From positions 1 to 64,000 of the forward strand of contig JAFYNH010000074.1 of NCBI GenBank assembly GCA_017549815.1: DNA of 64,000 bases, written 5' to 3'. The position numbers and the translations under genes were made by a program. This DNA is from Selenomonadaceae bacterium (lineage in GTDB: Bacteria; Bacillota; Negativicutes; Selenomonadales; Selenomonadaceae). The notes beneath the pieces are model-generated. The model was not told where the DNA came from. It saw only the letters and a list, made by a program, of their open reading frames with translations, and ran no database searches. Positions within the stretch are counted from its first letter, which is position 1; every line of letters begins with the position of its first letter. Positions 17,146 to 24,940 of the stretch are shown piece after piece.

Positions 17146-17874
17146 CTATTTTAATTTGTCGCAGACGTTGGAAATTGAGTTCGTCCCGATAAGCGTCGGT
17201 AAAACTTCTTTGCCGCTCCCCTGTTTTTGTATCCTGCCGTTCGCGAGTACGATAATTTCGTCGGCAATGCTTATCAGTCGTTCTTGGTGCGAGATGATGA
17301 TTATGGAGCTGTTGCGAATTTCTTTCTGCATTTTCTCGAAGATTTTTATCAAGTTTTGAAAGCTCCAAATGTCAATGCCCGCCTCTGGCTCGTCGAAGAT
17401 TGTCAATTTACTTTTCCGCGCCAAAATCGTTGCGATTTCAATCCGCTTTAACTCGCCGCCCGATAACGACGAATTGACTTCGCGATTTATATAATCCTTC
17501 GCGCAAAGTCCGACTTCCGATAAATATTCGCAAGCGTCGACTATCGTTAATTTCTTTTTAGACGCTATCCTAAGCAGGTCGAAGACTTCCAAGCCCTTAA
17601 ACTTGACGGGCTGTTGAAAGGCAAAACCGATTCCCAAGTTAGCTCTGTCCGTGATATTTTTATCGGTAATATCTTCGCCGTTGAAGATGATTTGCCCGCT
17701 CGAAGGCTTTTCGATTCCAGCGATTATCTTTGCTAATGTAGACTTACCGCCGCCGTTTGGCCCGGTTATCACGATGAACTTTTGGCTATCGATTTTTAAA
17801 TTCAAGTCGCTCAATATCTCGACGGTTTTGCCGCCGTCATTAACAGAGAAGGAAATATTTTTTAACTCAAGCAT
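17146..17874 (-). CDS. sufC: SufC/SmsC-like Fe-S cluster assembly ATPase
   Basis: ABC-type ATPase of 242 residues. Walker A GPNGGGKSTLAK near residue 33, signature LSGGELKRIEIA near residue 140, Walker B KLTIFDEPEAGID near residue 160, H-loop SHQERL. The DEPEAGID stretch and the GGELKR signature are typical of SufC-like proteins rather than import ATPases. ATG 17874 is chosen because the family starts MLELKNI; the ribosome site is weak, so translation may be coupled to the gene 25 bp upstream. It is followed 12 bp later by its SufB/D partner. Confidence 0.88.
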   Translation of the reverse strand: MLELKNISFSVNDGGKTVEILSDLNLKIDSQKFIVITGPNGGGKSTLAKIIAGIEKPSSGQIIFNGEDITDKNITDRANLGIGFAFQQPVKFKGLEVFDLLRIASKKKLTIVDACEYLSEVGLCAKDYINREVNSSLSGGELKRIEIATILARKSKLTIFDEPEAGIDIWSFQNLIKIFEKMQKEIRNSSIIIISHQERLISIADEIIVLANGRIQKQGSGKEVLPTLIGTNSISNVCDKLK

Positions 17875-17899
17875 AATTGTCACTGCCAATCTTTTTTAT

Positions 17900-18751
17900 T
17901 TAGAAACGAATTCCAACCGTCGTGCCGACAGAAAGTTTTTTATCCTTAAAATCTTTATCGCTCTTGCCGTTGATAATAACTTTGTCGACATATTTATTTA
18001 CGTATTTTGAAATGACTTCCGCAGATTTGTCAAGAGATTCAAGATAAGCTTGCGTCCAAGCGTCTTTGTAACCTTTATAGGGCTTATGGTGTTTAACCGC
18101 TTGTCCCATGAAATTCCCTTGCCATAAAATTTGCCCCGTCTCGACGCTGATAAATTGCATGTTGACGACGGTATTTAAAGCCGTGCGCTCCGAAACAGCA
18201 AAACCTCCAAGCCCGACGCCCGCGCCGACTCTGCGTAAAGTTTTACCAGTAGAGCCAGAAGTCCACGCGCCGATAAAAGAAGTAAGACCGCCCGCCATGC
18301 CGAAAATAGCTCCGACTGAATCATCTTCAACACGCGACGTGCCGAGCGCAAGGACTTCGCAACGAACAACGTAGCCGACGCCTTTATCCGCATAAAAATT
18401 CTGATTAAAATTTTCAGGCGTCTCCGAAGGTGCGGGCAATTCAATCGCGTCGAAAACTATAATATCGCCGAGTTTTTCTGCAGGGAAATTTTCTTCGGCA
18501 GTGATTGCGCCGTCAAGAATTTCCTCTGAAATATTTTTCGTGTCGACGATATTCAAGAGATTTTTCTCGACCAATTTTTTAAGCAAGCGTTCTTCAAGCA
18601 AAGCCGCCGTAGAAAGTTCTTTGTGCCGCGAATTGTCCGTAACTTCGACCGCAATATTTATTCGCTCTTCAGTCGGCAAATTTTTTTTTGCAAAGGTCGT
18701 GCCGTGTAAGCTCAACAGAATCGCCAAGCAGATTAAGAAAAGTTTTTTCAT
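17900..18751 (-). CDS. Secreted CsgG/curli-assembly-like protein
   Basis: A 283-residue protein. ATG 18751 follows GGAGGCGAG, and the signal peptide MKKLFLICLAILLSLHG ends near TTFA. The fold hints are RINIAVEVTDNSRHKELSTA, VVRCEVLALGTSRVED, a glycine-rich membrane-like loop (AIFGMAGGLTSFIGAWTSG) and FISVETGQILWQG near the end. This follows the pattern of CsgG-type lipoproteins (nucleotide-like A-B-B fold plus membrane-insertion loop), but no lipobox cysteine is visible. It lies just upstream of the SUF pair on the same strand with no terminator between, yet a functional link is doubtful. Confidence 0.6.
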   Translation of the reverse strand: MKKLFLICLAILLSLHGTTFAKKNLPTEERINIAVEVTDNSRHKELSTAALLEERLLKKLVEKNLLNIVDTKNISEEILDGAITAEENFPAEKLGDIIVFDAIELPAPSETPENFNQNFYADKGVGYVVRCEVLALGTSRVEDDSVGAIFGMAGGLTSFIGAWTSGSTGKTLRRVGAGVGLGGFAVSERTALNTVVNMQFISVETGQILWQGNFMGQAVKHHKPYKGYKDAWTQAYLESLDKSAEVISKYVNKYVDKVIINGKSDKDFKDKKLSVGTTVGIRF

Positions 18752-18799
18752 CGTTGCTCGCCTCCGATTTTTTTTGAAATTATACAACAGGCAAGCCAT

Positions 18800-18830
18800 A
18801 AAAAAAATCCCTTGCGAATTGCAGGGGGAG
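18800..18830 (-). terminator. Terminator after the ChW-repeat gene
   Basis: Minus strand CCCCTGC-AATTC-GCAAGGG followed by ATTTTTTTT. Confidence 0.7.
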
Positions 18831-18847
18831 AAAATTTTTATTTACCT

Positions 18848-19381
18848 TCAAGCCGTCGGAGCGTTCGGGAAGTATTGATAGAAAGCGGGTTTGTTGCCGC
18901 GATTAACTTGCGTGCCCTTCTCGACGAGCCTAATTTGAATTGCCTCCATACGCAGAGACGCGCCCGCAGTTCCGGCAGGTTCGCCATTTTTAGCCCAACC
19001 AAGCCAGCCGCCGTTCTCGACATGCGCCCGATAATAAACGTCAAAATATTGCTCCGAACGTCCCGTAAGTTGAATTCGGATTGCCTCCATGCGCAAATTA
19101 TGTCCGACCGTGCCCGCAACGTTGCCTTCATAAACCCAATCTTGCCAGCCGATATTTTCGACGTGAGCACTGTATTTTATGCCGCCGTTGAAATTTATAA
19201 CCAAAGCTTCCATGCGTCGGGCTTGCATGACGGTTCCCGCAACTTCGCCTTCGCCGACAGGTTTCATCCAGCCGTTGCCTTCGACGTATGCCCGATAATT
19301 TATGTTGCTGTAAGCCGAAACGTTCTGCGAGAAGAAAATCATTACCGTCATAAGCAGAGCCGCGAAAATTTTCCTAGTCAT
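18848..19381 (-). CDS. Secreted ChW-repeat protein
   Basis: A 177-residue protein with a signal peptide ([23 protein letters not shown]) and three ChW (clostridial hydrophobic, conserved Trp) repeats. Each follows Y.AHVE..GW..W...G..AGT.....RMEA..I: at about 30-65 ([13 protein letters not shown]), 70-105 ([13 protein letters not shown]) and 115-150 ([13 protein letters not shown]). Such repeats are found in secreted cell-wall-associated proteins, probably as binding modules. Its ATG overlaps the smpB stop (ATGA), so it is coupled to smpB. Confidence 0.85.
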   Translation of the reverse strand: MTRKIFAALLMTVMIFFSQNVSAYSNINYRAYVEGNGWMKPVGEGEVAGTVMQARRMEALVINFNGGIKYSAHVENIGWQDWVYEGNVAGTVGHNLRMEAIRIQLTGRSEQYFDVYYRAHVENGGWLGWAKNGEPAGTAGASLRMEAIQIRLVEKGTQVNRGNKPAFYQYFPNAPTA

Positions 19382-19839
19382 TTTAATCGCTCCTTCAATG
19401 CCCGCTCAACGTCGCGTTTGGCGGATTTCTCGTGAAGGGCGTCGCGCTTATCGTAATTATGCTTGCCGCTCGCCAATGCCAATTCCAACTTTGCGCGTCC
19501 CTTTTTAAAATAAATTTTCAGCGGTATCAACGTAAAGCCTTTCTCGCGAGTCTTGCCGAAGAGCTTTAAAATTTCCTTCTTATGCAGGAGCAAACGACGT
19601 TTCCTTAACGGCTCGTGATTGAAAATATTTCCCTGTTCATAAGGGCTAATGTGCATATGCTCAATAAAAACTTCGCCGTCCTTAACTTCGGCATAGCTGT
19701 CGCGCAGATTTGCCTTGCCAGCCCGCAAACTCTTAACCTCCGTGCCCTTAAGCTCAATTCCCGCCTCGTAAGTTTCATGAATAAAATAATCGTGACGCGC
19801 CTTCCGATTTTCGCAAACAACTTTCATAGCTTCTTTCAT
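19378..19839 (-). CDS. smpB: SsrA-binding protein SmpB
   Basis: tmRNA partner for ribosome rescue, 153 residues. It contains [36 protein letters not shown], and [15 protein letters not shown], and ends with the basic [18 protein letters not shown] tail. ATG 19839 is preferred over 19848 because GAGGTGA is 6 bp upstream of it. The tmRNA gene is not in the window. Confidence 0.97.
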   Translation of the reverse strand: MKEAMKVVCENRKARHDYFIHETYEAGIELKGTEVKSLRAGKANLRDSYAEVKDGEVFIEHMHISPYEQGNIFNHEPLRKRRLLLHKKEILKLFGKTREKGFTLIPLKIYFKKGRAKLELALASGKHNYDKRDALHEKSAKRDVERALKERLK

Positions 19840-19888
19840 AAAAATCACCTCGCCGCAATCATAGCAACCACGCAGATTTTTTGCAAAT

Positions 19889-19919
19889 TAAAAATCCCTT
19901 AACTTTTCGTCAAGGGATA
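19889..19919 (-). terminator. Terminator after the GT41 gene
   Basis: Minus strand ATCCCTTGAC-GAAA-AGTTAAGGGAT followed by TTTTTAATTT. Confidence 0.75.
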
Positions 19920-19923
19920 ATTT

Positions 19924-21471
19924 CTATTGGCGGTGCAGAATTTCTTTGAAAACCGTTTCGACTTCGCGGATATAATTTTCCGAATTCATCAGTGGAGATT
20001 TTTTCATCATGCCGCGCAGATTTTTACGAAGAATCATCAACAGTTCTTTATCATTAGCCAACGCGACCGCTCGATTAATGTAATCGTCATAAGAATTAAC
20101 CGCCAATTCTTCAAGCCCGATATTTTTTAAAATGCTAAGCCCAAAGCGCGTCCCGTGTCTCGCGCCGTAAAGACTTATGACGGGAACGCCCATATAAAGA
20201 GCCTCGCAAGTCGTGACGCCGCCCGTGTAGGGGAAAGTGTCAAGCGCAATGTCAACGTCATTATATTTAATAAAATAATCTGCCGTAAAACCGTACATTT
20301 CAACTCGCGCAATATCAATGCCAAAATATTTCAATCTGTTGCCGACAAAAGCTCTGCCGCTAGCGGTTTCAAAAATTTTATTCTTTAAAATCAAGCGGCT
20401 GTTCGGAACATTGTCCAAAATTTTTTTCCACACTATCAACATCGAATCGGTCATCTTGCTGAATTGATTAAAACTGCCGAACGTCACGAAATTTTTCTTA
20501 AGGCAAGGCGGCGCAAAAATTTCTTCATTGCTTGAAGGCTCGTAGCAAATATGACTGTGCGGCAACCTAATTAATTTCTCTGTAAAATAATTTGGGTCGC
20601 CCGCGCAGGTTTTGTCCGATAAAAAATAATCAAAACAGTCAAGCCCAGTGCTGTTCATGTAGCCAACGCCACTGATTTGTACGGGCGCAGGACGATAAGC
20701 CGCCACTCGTAGCCGATTGCCAGACGTATGTCCGCCCAAGTCAAATAAAATGTCAATTTCATCGTTGCGAATGAGTTCAGCCGCTTTGAAGTCTGTCAAT
20801 GCTGAAATGTCGCGCCAATTTTCAACATTTGATTTAACGTGTTCAGTAACTATATCAAAACTTTTTACGGACGAATAACAATAGGTCTTGAAAAAATTTT
20901 TGTCGAGCTTGTATATCAAAGCCCACGCCCATTTAATTACGGAATGATTACGAAAATCGGCAGACAAAAATCCGACGCGAATTCTTTTATGATTATAAAA
21001 TTTTCTAGGATAGGGTGTTATGTCCGATAAATATTTTTTATACTCGACGTAGAGCTTTTTAAAATCATTGATAGAAAATTTTTCTGAGGAATTCGTCGCC
21101 AAAATCGCATTACTTATATCCTCGCAAGCGTCAATGTTATCTTTTGATGTCTCGCCCCCCAAGCAAAAAAAATTCGTCGCTGATTCGGGCATTGCCAATT
21201 TTGAACAAGCTGTTCCCAAAAGGCTCAAGGCGTCCGATAACAAAATTTTTTCTTCGGGCAAAGCAGAATCAAGTAATGGCAAAATTTTCTGCGCAAAGAG
21301 GAAAAGCTCAACTATTTTGCCCTGTTCGCGCAAGATATATGCCTCAAGCAAGAGCGGCTTTTTCCATTGCGGCACGGAGATTTTTATTTCGTCGAGAATT
21401 TTAAGAGCCGCCTCGAAATTTCTTTCTTTGTATTGTGCGAGAGCCGCCGCGTATTTTTCCAATGTGTCCAT
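19924..21471 (-). CDS. GT41-family (OGT/SPINDLY-like) glycosyltransferase with N-terminal TPR-like helices
   Basis: A 515-residue protein. The N-terminal 150 residues are helical and TPR-like (YKERNFEAALKILDEI). From about 165 the catalytic GT41 part begins with RIRVGFLSADFRNHSV. Then DILFDLGGHTSGNRL, RPAPVQISGVGYMNSTGL, FVTFGSFNQFSKM and DTFPYTGGVTTCEALYMGVPVISL follow, closely matching bacterial OGT-like enzymes. It probably transfers a sugar from a nucleotide donor to surface proteins such as flagellin or adhesins. The proximity of fliB (flagellin lysine methylase) fits a role in surface-protein modification, but the acceptor is unknown. It starts 2 bp after the aminotransferase stop. Confidence 0.88.
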   Translation of the reverse strand: MDTLEKYAAALAQYKERNFEAALKILDEIKISVPQWKKPLLLEAYILREQGKIVELFLFAQKILPLLDSALPEEKILLSDALSLLGTACSKLAMPESATNFFCLGGETSKDNIDACEDISNAILATNSSEKFSINDFKKLYVEYKKYLSDITPYPRKFYNHKRIRVGFLSADFRNHSVIKWAWALIYKLDKNFFKTYCYSSVKSFDIVTEHVKSNVENWRDISALTDFKAAELIRNDEIDILFDLGGHTSGNRLRVAAYRPAPVQISGVGYMNSTGLDCFDYFLSDKTCAGDPNYFTEKLIRLPHSHICYEPSSNEEIFAPPCLKKNFVTFGSFNQFSKMTDSMLIVWKKILDNVPNSRLILKNKIFETASGRAFVGNRLKYFGIDIARVEMYGFTADYFIKYNDVDIALDTFPYTGGVTTCEALYMGVPVISLYGARHGTRFGLSILKNIGLEELAVNSYDDYINRAVALANDKELLMILRKNLRGMMKKSPLMNSENYIREVETVFKEILHRQ

Positions 21472-21473
21472 GA

Positions 21474-22640
21474 TTATTTGTGATTCTTTAAGAAATGTTC
21501 AATGCGATTTAAAGCCTCAGAAATTTTGTCAATGCTCGTGGCGTAGGAGCAACGAACATGACCCGCACCGCATTTGCCGAACGCCGTACCCGGTACAAGT
21601 GCAACGTGTTCAGTCTGAATCAATTTTTCGGCGAAAGTCTCCGACGTGAATCCGCTCGAAGTTATATCTGGGAAAATATAAAACGCCCCTCGCGGCTCGA
21701 AACTGTCCAGCCCCAAAGTCTTAAAGCCGTCGTAAATGAGCTTGCGCCGCCTGTCGTAGTCCTCGACCATTTTCCGCATATATTTTTCGCCGCGCTTAAG
21801 AGCCTCGACAGCCGCCATCTGCGCGGTTATCGGCGCACAAAGTATCGTGTATTGATGAATTTTCGTCATCGCTCCGATAAAATCAGGGTTGCTAAGCGCG
21901 TAGCCAATTCGCCAGCCCGTCATTGCATAAGCCTTGCTAAAACCGTTTAAAAGAATTGTCCTGTCGCGCATTTTGGGCAGAGCCGAAAAACATTCGTGAA
22001 CGCCGCCATAAGTCAAGTCGCCGTAAATTTCGTCGGAGATAACAATCAAGTCGTGAGCCTCCGCGAAGTCGGCAATCTTTAAAAGGTCATCACGTTCCAT
22101 AATCGCGCCCGTCGGATTGTTCGGATAGCCGATTAAAATTGCCTTAGTCTTAGGCGTAATGAACGGCTCCAATTCTTCGGGCGTAATGCGGAATTCGTTT
22201 TCGATTTTGGCGGGCACGCTGACAGGGACACCGTTCGCCATAAAAGTACACGCTTGATAAGAGACGTAGCACGGTTCAGGGATTAAAACTTCGTCGCCGG
22301 GATTCAGAATCGCTCGCAGTGCTAAATCCAAAGCCTCACTTACGCCGACCGTAACCAAAATTTCCGTGTCAACGTCGTAACTCACATTAAATTTTTCGTT
22401 ATAATGGCGGGCGATTTCTTCGCGCAGTTTAAGCATTCCGCGATTTGCAGTATAGCTCGTATAGCCGCGCTCCAAGCCGTAAACGCAACTTTCGCGAATA
22501 GGCCAGGGCGTTACAAAATCTGGTTCGCCGACGCCCAAAGAAATTACGTCCTGCATTTTGGCGGCAATGTCGAAAAATTTTCTTATGCCGCTCGGCGCAA
22601 CCGATTTAACCGAAGTCGACAGCTTATCATTCCACGTCAT
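21474..22640 (-). CDS. Class I/II PLP aminotransferase (AlaT/aspartate-aminotransferase type)
   Basis: A 388-residue aminotransferase. It has ISLGVGEPDFVTPW near the start, YPNNPTGAI near residue 170, and the PLP lysine in GFSKAYAMTGWRIGYA near residue 235. The Arg in VRCSYATS near the C-terminus binds substrate carboxylate. The ATG overlaps the stop of an Lrp/AsnC regulator. The same pairing occurs in Bacillus subtilis alaR-alaT, which supports an alanine or aromatic aminotransferase under local Lrp control. Exact substrate unknown. Confidence 0.9.
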   Translation of the reverse strand: MTWNDKLSTSVKSVAPSGIRKFFDIAAKMQDVISLGVGEPDFVTPWPIRESCVYGLERGYTSYTANRGMLKLREEIARHYNEKFNVSYDVDTEILVTVGVSEALDLALRAILNPGDEVLIPEPCYVSYQACTFMANGVPVSVPAKIENEFRITPEELEPFITPKTKAILIGYPNNPTGAIMERDDLLKIADFAEAHDLIVISDEIYGDLTYGGVHECFSALPKMRDRTILLNGFSKAYAMTGWRIGYALSNPDFIGAMTKIHQYTILCAPITAQMAAVEALKRGEKYMRKMVEDYDRRRKLIYDGFKTLGLDSFEPRGAFYIFPDITSSGFTSETFAEKLIQTEHVALVPGTAFGKCGAGHVRCSYATSIDKISEALNRIEHFLKNHK

Positions 22641-23116
22641 GGCGCAACCACCAACCTGCGGTCGCGGTCGTCGTCTTCCATTATCACGCCGTCTTTCTTA
22701 TAAGCCTTCAACATAAAATGACTGCGCGTCTGCGTTACGCCCTCAATCGGAGCCAAGCGCGTCGCCACAAAATTTGCCACGTCCTTTAACGATTTGCCCT
22801 CGATAATTACAAGCAAGTCAAAGTTGCCGCTCATCAGATAAACCGTCCGCACTTCGTCGAAACGATAAATTCGCTCGGCAATGGAGTCAAAGCCGACTTC
22901 GCGTTGGGGCGTCAAATTAATTTCGATTATCGCCGTAACAACGTCGTCGCCGAATTTTTCCCAGTTAATCAACGCGCCGTAGGAAAGGATAATTTTTTCC
23001 TTTTCAAGGACGGCGATTTCTTTTTCGATTTCGTACTCGGACTTCTGCAACATTGACGCCAACTCGCCCGTCGTGAGCCGCGCATTGTGTTCAAGTAACT
23101 CCAAAATTTCTTTCAT
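22637..23116 (-). CDS. Lrp/AsnC-family transcriptional regulator
   Basis: A 159-residue regulator. The N-terminal winged helix (LLEHNARLTTGELASMLQ, then YEIEKEIAVLEKEKII) is followed by an AsnC ligand domain (VRTVYLMSGNFDLLVIIEGKSL). It is translationally coupled to the aminotransferase downstream (ATGA overlap) and probably regulates it in response to an amino acid. Confidence 0.93.
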   Translation of the reverse strand: MKEILELLEHNARLTTGELASMLQKSEYEIEKEIAVLEKEKIILSYGALINWEKFGDDVVTAIIEINLTPQREVGFDSIAERIYRFDEVRTVYLMSGNFDLLVIIEGKSLKDVANFVATRLAPIEGVTQTRSHFMLKAYKKDGVIMEDDDRDRRLVVAP

Positions 23117-23122
23117 AAATTG

Positions 23123-24127
23123 TCATCTCTCAATCATTATATAAAAATTTTCTTCGGACGCGGCGAAAGTTTTAATCGCGTCCATACCGCCCTTGCTGTG
23201 GTCAAGCTTATCATTAAGGGCGCAGAGTAATTCCAAAAAATCTTCCAAAGTCAATCGCGCCTTTGAAATTGCAGTTAAGACCGCCGCAAATTCAATCGCC
23301 CGATAAACCGTAACGAACACGCGGCAATTAAATTTCTCGTCGCCTCTGAACGCGCAAGGATAATTCCGCATAAAAAATTCGTTGACAAGATAATTTTCAA
23401 GCACTGTAGAAAAGTTTTCGCGCAGTTGATTAAGAATATCTTTCCGATTAGCAAGATAAGTTGCAGCGAGCTGATTCTTTTTATCGGCAGTAAAATTGGC
23501 GTCGTACATTGCGCCGAAGATTTCAGCCAGTGTTGCCGCGTGCGCTGATTCGTCGAAGTTTGCAGAAATTTTTTCGCCAAAGAATTCACAGAGACTTTTA
23601 AGCCGTTCATTTATCGACAAGTCGCGCCGTTGAAGAATTTTTATTGCCGCCAGCTGACGTTCCAAAAATTTTTCTGCCGACGAAATTCTCTCCGTAAAGT
23701 CAAAAAAGTAATTCCTAATTCCTAATTCCTCATTCCTAATTGCAATCGGCTCCTCGCGCAGAAGAATCAAAATCGCGGCTACTGGACAAGTCAGCGTCAT
23801 TGCTTGCGTAAAAATTTCTTCGCCGAGCTTGTAAGTTACTCGCGGGAAACTTTGACAGATTGCGGGCAAAAAATCTTCACCGTGCTTGAGTTGCAACTTG
23901 CATAAAAAATTCTCGTCAAGAAAAGGACACGCGCCCGAATTCTGCATTTTGAAAGCCTGCGCAGACTCGTCTACATGACTAAAAATTTCTTCGCGGTCGG
24001 GGAGAATTAAAAACTTTTGGCGCGTCGCCTCGTCGAGAGGAATTCTCCAATCTCGGCAACACCGCGAGTCGCAAGCTCTGCCGTCGCACTTAAAATCTTT
24101 GATATAAGTCGGACGATAAATTTTCAT
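23123..24127 (-). CDS. fliB: FliB-family lysine N-methylase
   Basis: A 334-residue protein. ATG 24127 overlaps the previous stop (ATGA) and begins MKIYRPTYIKDFKCDG; the longer open frame upstream overlaps the flavoprotein gene and is rejected. It carries the cysteine signature CDGRACDSRCCRDWRIPL near residue 10 and CPFLDENFLCKLQ near residue 60, as in flagellin lysine methylase FliB. It would methylate lysines on flagellin. Residues about 127-140 (IAIRNEELGIRNYFF) are encoded by an inserted copy of the intergenic repeat, which the frame tolerates. No flagellar genes are in the window. Confidence 0.85.
   Translation of the reverse strand: MKIYRPTYIKDFKCDGRACDSRCCRDWRIPLDEATRQKFLILPDREEIFSHVDESAQAFKMQNSGACPFLDENFLCKLQLKHGEDFLPAICQSFPRVTYKLGEEIFTQAMTLTCPVAAILILLREEPIAIRNEELGIRNYFFDFTERISSAEKFLERQLAAIKILQRRDLSINERLKSLCEFFGEKISANFDESAHAATLAEIFGAMYDANFTADKKNQLAATYLANRKDILNQLRENFSTVLENYLVNEFFMRNYPCAFRGDEKFNCRVFVTVYRAIEFAAVLTAISKARLTLEDFLELLCALNDKLDHSKGGMDAIKTFAASEENFYIMIER
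23707..23746. repeat. 7-bp-period repeat inserted in the fliB coding region
   Basis: TAATTCC units with one TCATTCC variant, five units within the coding frame. It is the same family as the intergenic arrays and is the only intragenic copy I noticed. Confidence 0.8.
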
Positions 24128-24744
24128 CTTATAAAATGCATTGGCAGCCATTCTTCCTGTTCGGGCAAGCCGACTTGTTCTTTGCCAAGCTCGATACTCT
24201 TCATGAGGAACGTCATATTTCTTGCAAGCGTCCGCATCGTCTGAAGCCCTTCGGTATCCTGCGCACATTCGCCGGGTTTAAGCCCGTAAACCATATTCCA
24301 ATATTGACTGCCAGCAATCGCCATGCCGCTAATCGAAAAATATTTATTAAGCACGTCGAAAGCCGCACTTGCGCCGCCACGCCGACAAACAACGACACTT
24401 GCGCCGACCTTCATTGTCTTATCCTGCGCCATTGTGCTGTAAAAAAGTCTGTCGAGGAAGGAAATAACCGTGCCATTGGGCGAGGCGTAGTAAACGGGCG
24501 CACCCACAACAAAGCCGTCAGCCTCCCTTAAAAGCGGCGCGACTTCATTGACAATATCGTCGAAAACGCAACGTCTCAATCTAAAACAATTTTGGCAGGC
24601 GACGCAACCGCGAATAACTTTGTGCCCAACTTGGACAGTTTTAGTCTCAACGCCTTCCTGCTCGAAAACTTTAGACATTTCGTAAAGCGCAATCGCCGTG
24701 TTGCCGTGCGTTCGTGGCGAGCCGTTAATCATCAGAACTTTCAT
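24124..24744 (-). CDS. Flavodoxin-fold NADPH-dependent FMN reductase / iron-sulfur flavoprotein-like
   Basis: A 206-residue flavoprotein. The FMN phosphate loop MINGSPRTHGNT opens it, then GCVACQNCFRLRRC (cysteine-rich) at about 46-60 and GAPVYYASPNGTVISFLDR near residue 80. The family reduces quinones, azo dyes or metals, or transfers electrons. The Cys spacing is that of the non-cluster members as well as of iron-sulfur flavoproteins, so cluster binding is uncertain. The start follows AAAGGAGG. Confidence 0.88.
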   Translation of the reverse strand: MKVLMINGSPRTHGNTAIALYEMSKVFEQEGVETKTVQVGHKVIRGCVACQNCFRLRRCVFDDIVNEVAPLLREADGFVVGAPVYYASPNGTVISFLDRLFYSTMAQDKTMKVGASVVVCRRGGASAAFDVLNKYFSISGMAIAGSQYWNMVYGLKPGECAQDTEGLQTMRTLARNMTFLMKSIELGKEQVGLPEQEEWLPMHFIR

Positions 24745-24805
24745 CTTTAAAACCTCCTTTATACGCTTGCGAATTATTTTGACGCGCAGAAAAAAAATCC
24801 TGTTG

Positions 24806-24935
24806 ATAGGAACTAGGAACTAGGGACTGGGGACTAGGATTTAGGGTTCAGGGGTCAGGATTTAGGGATAAGGGAAAAATCCTTTACCCCCGACACCTTT
24901 TCCCTTACCCCTTAGCAAGGGATTAATTACGCATT
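24806..24935. repeat. Degenerate 7-bp-period repeat array
   Basis: GATAGGAACTAGGAACTAGG, GACTGGGGACTAGGATTTAGG, then the long block CCTTTACCCCCGACACC..CTTAGCAAGG nearly identical to that at 15950-16000. It fills the gap between the flavoprotein gene and mutL. Confidence 0.75.
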
Positions 24936-24940
24936 GCTTT

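Noticed and set aside
23123-24268. Longer start for FliB at 24268
   Set aside because: The extra 47 residues overlap the flavoprotein gene and do not look like protein; the ATGA overlap at 24127 fits the family start.
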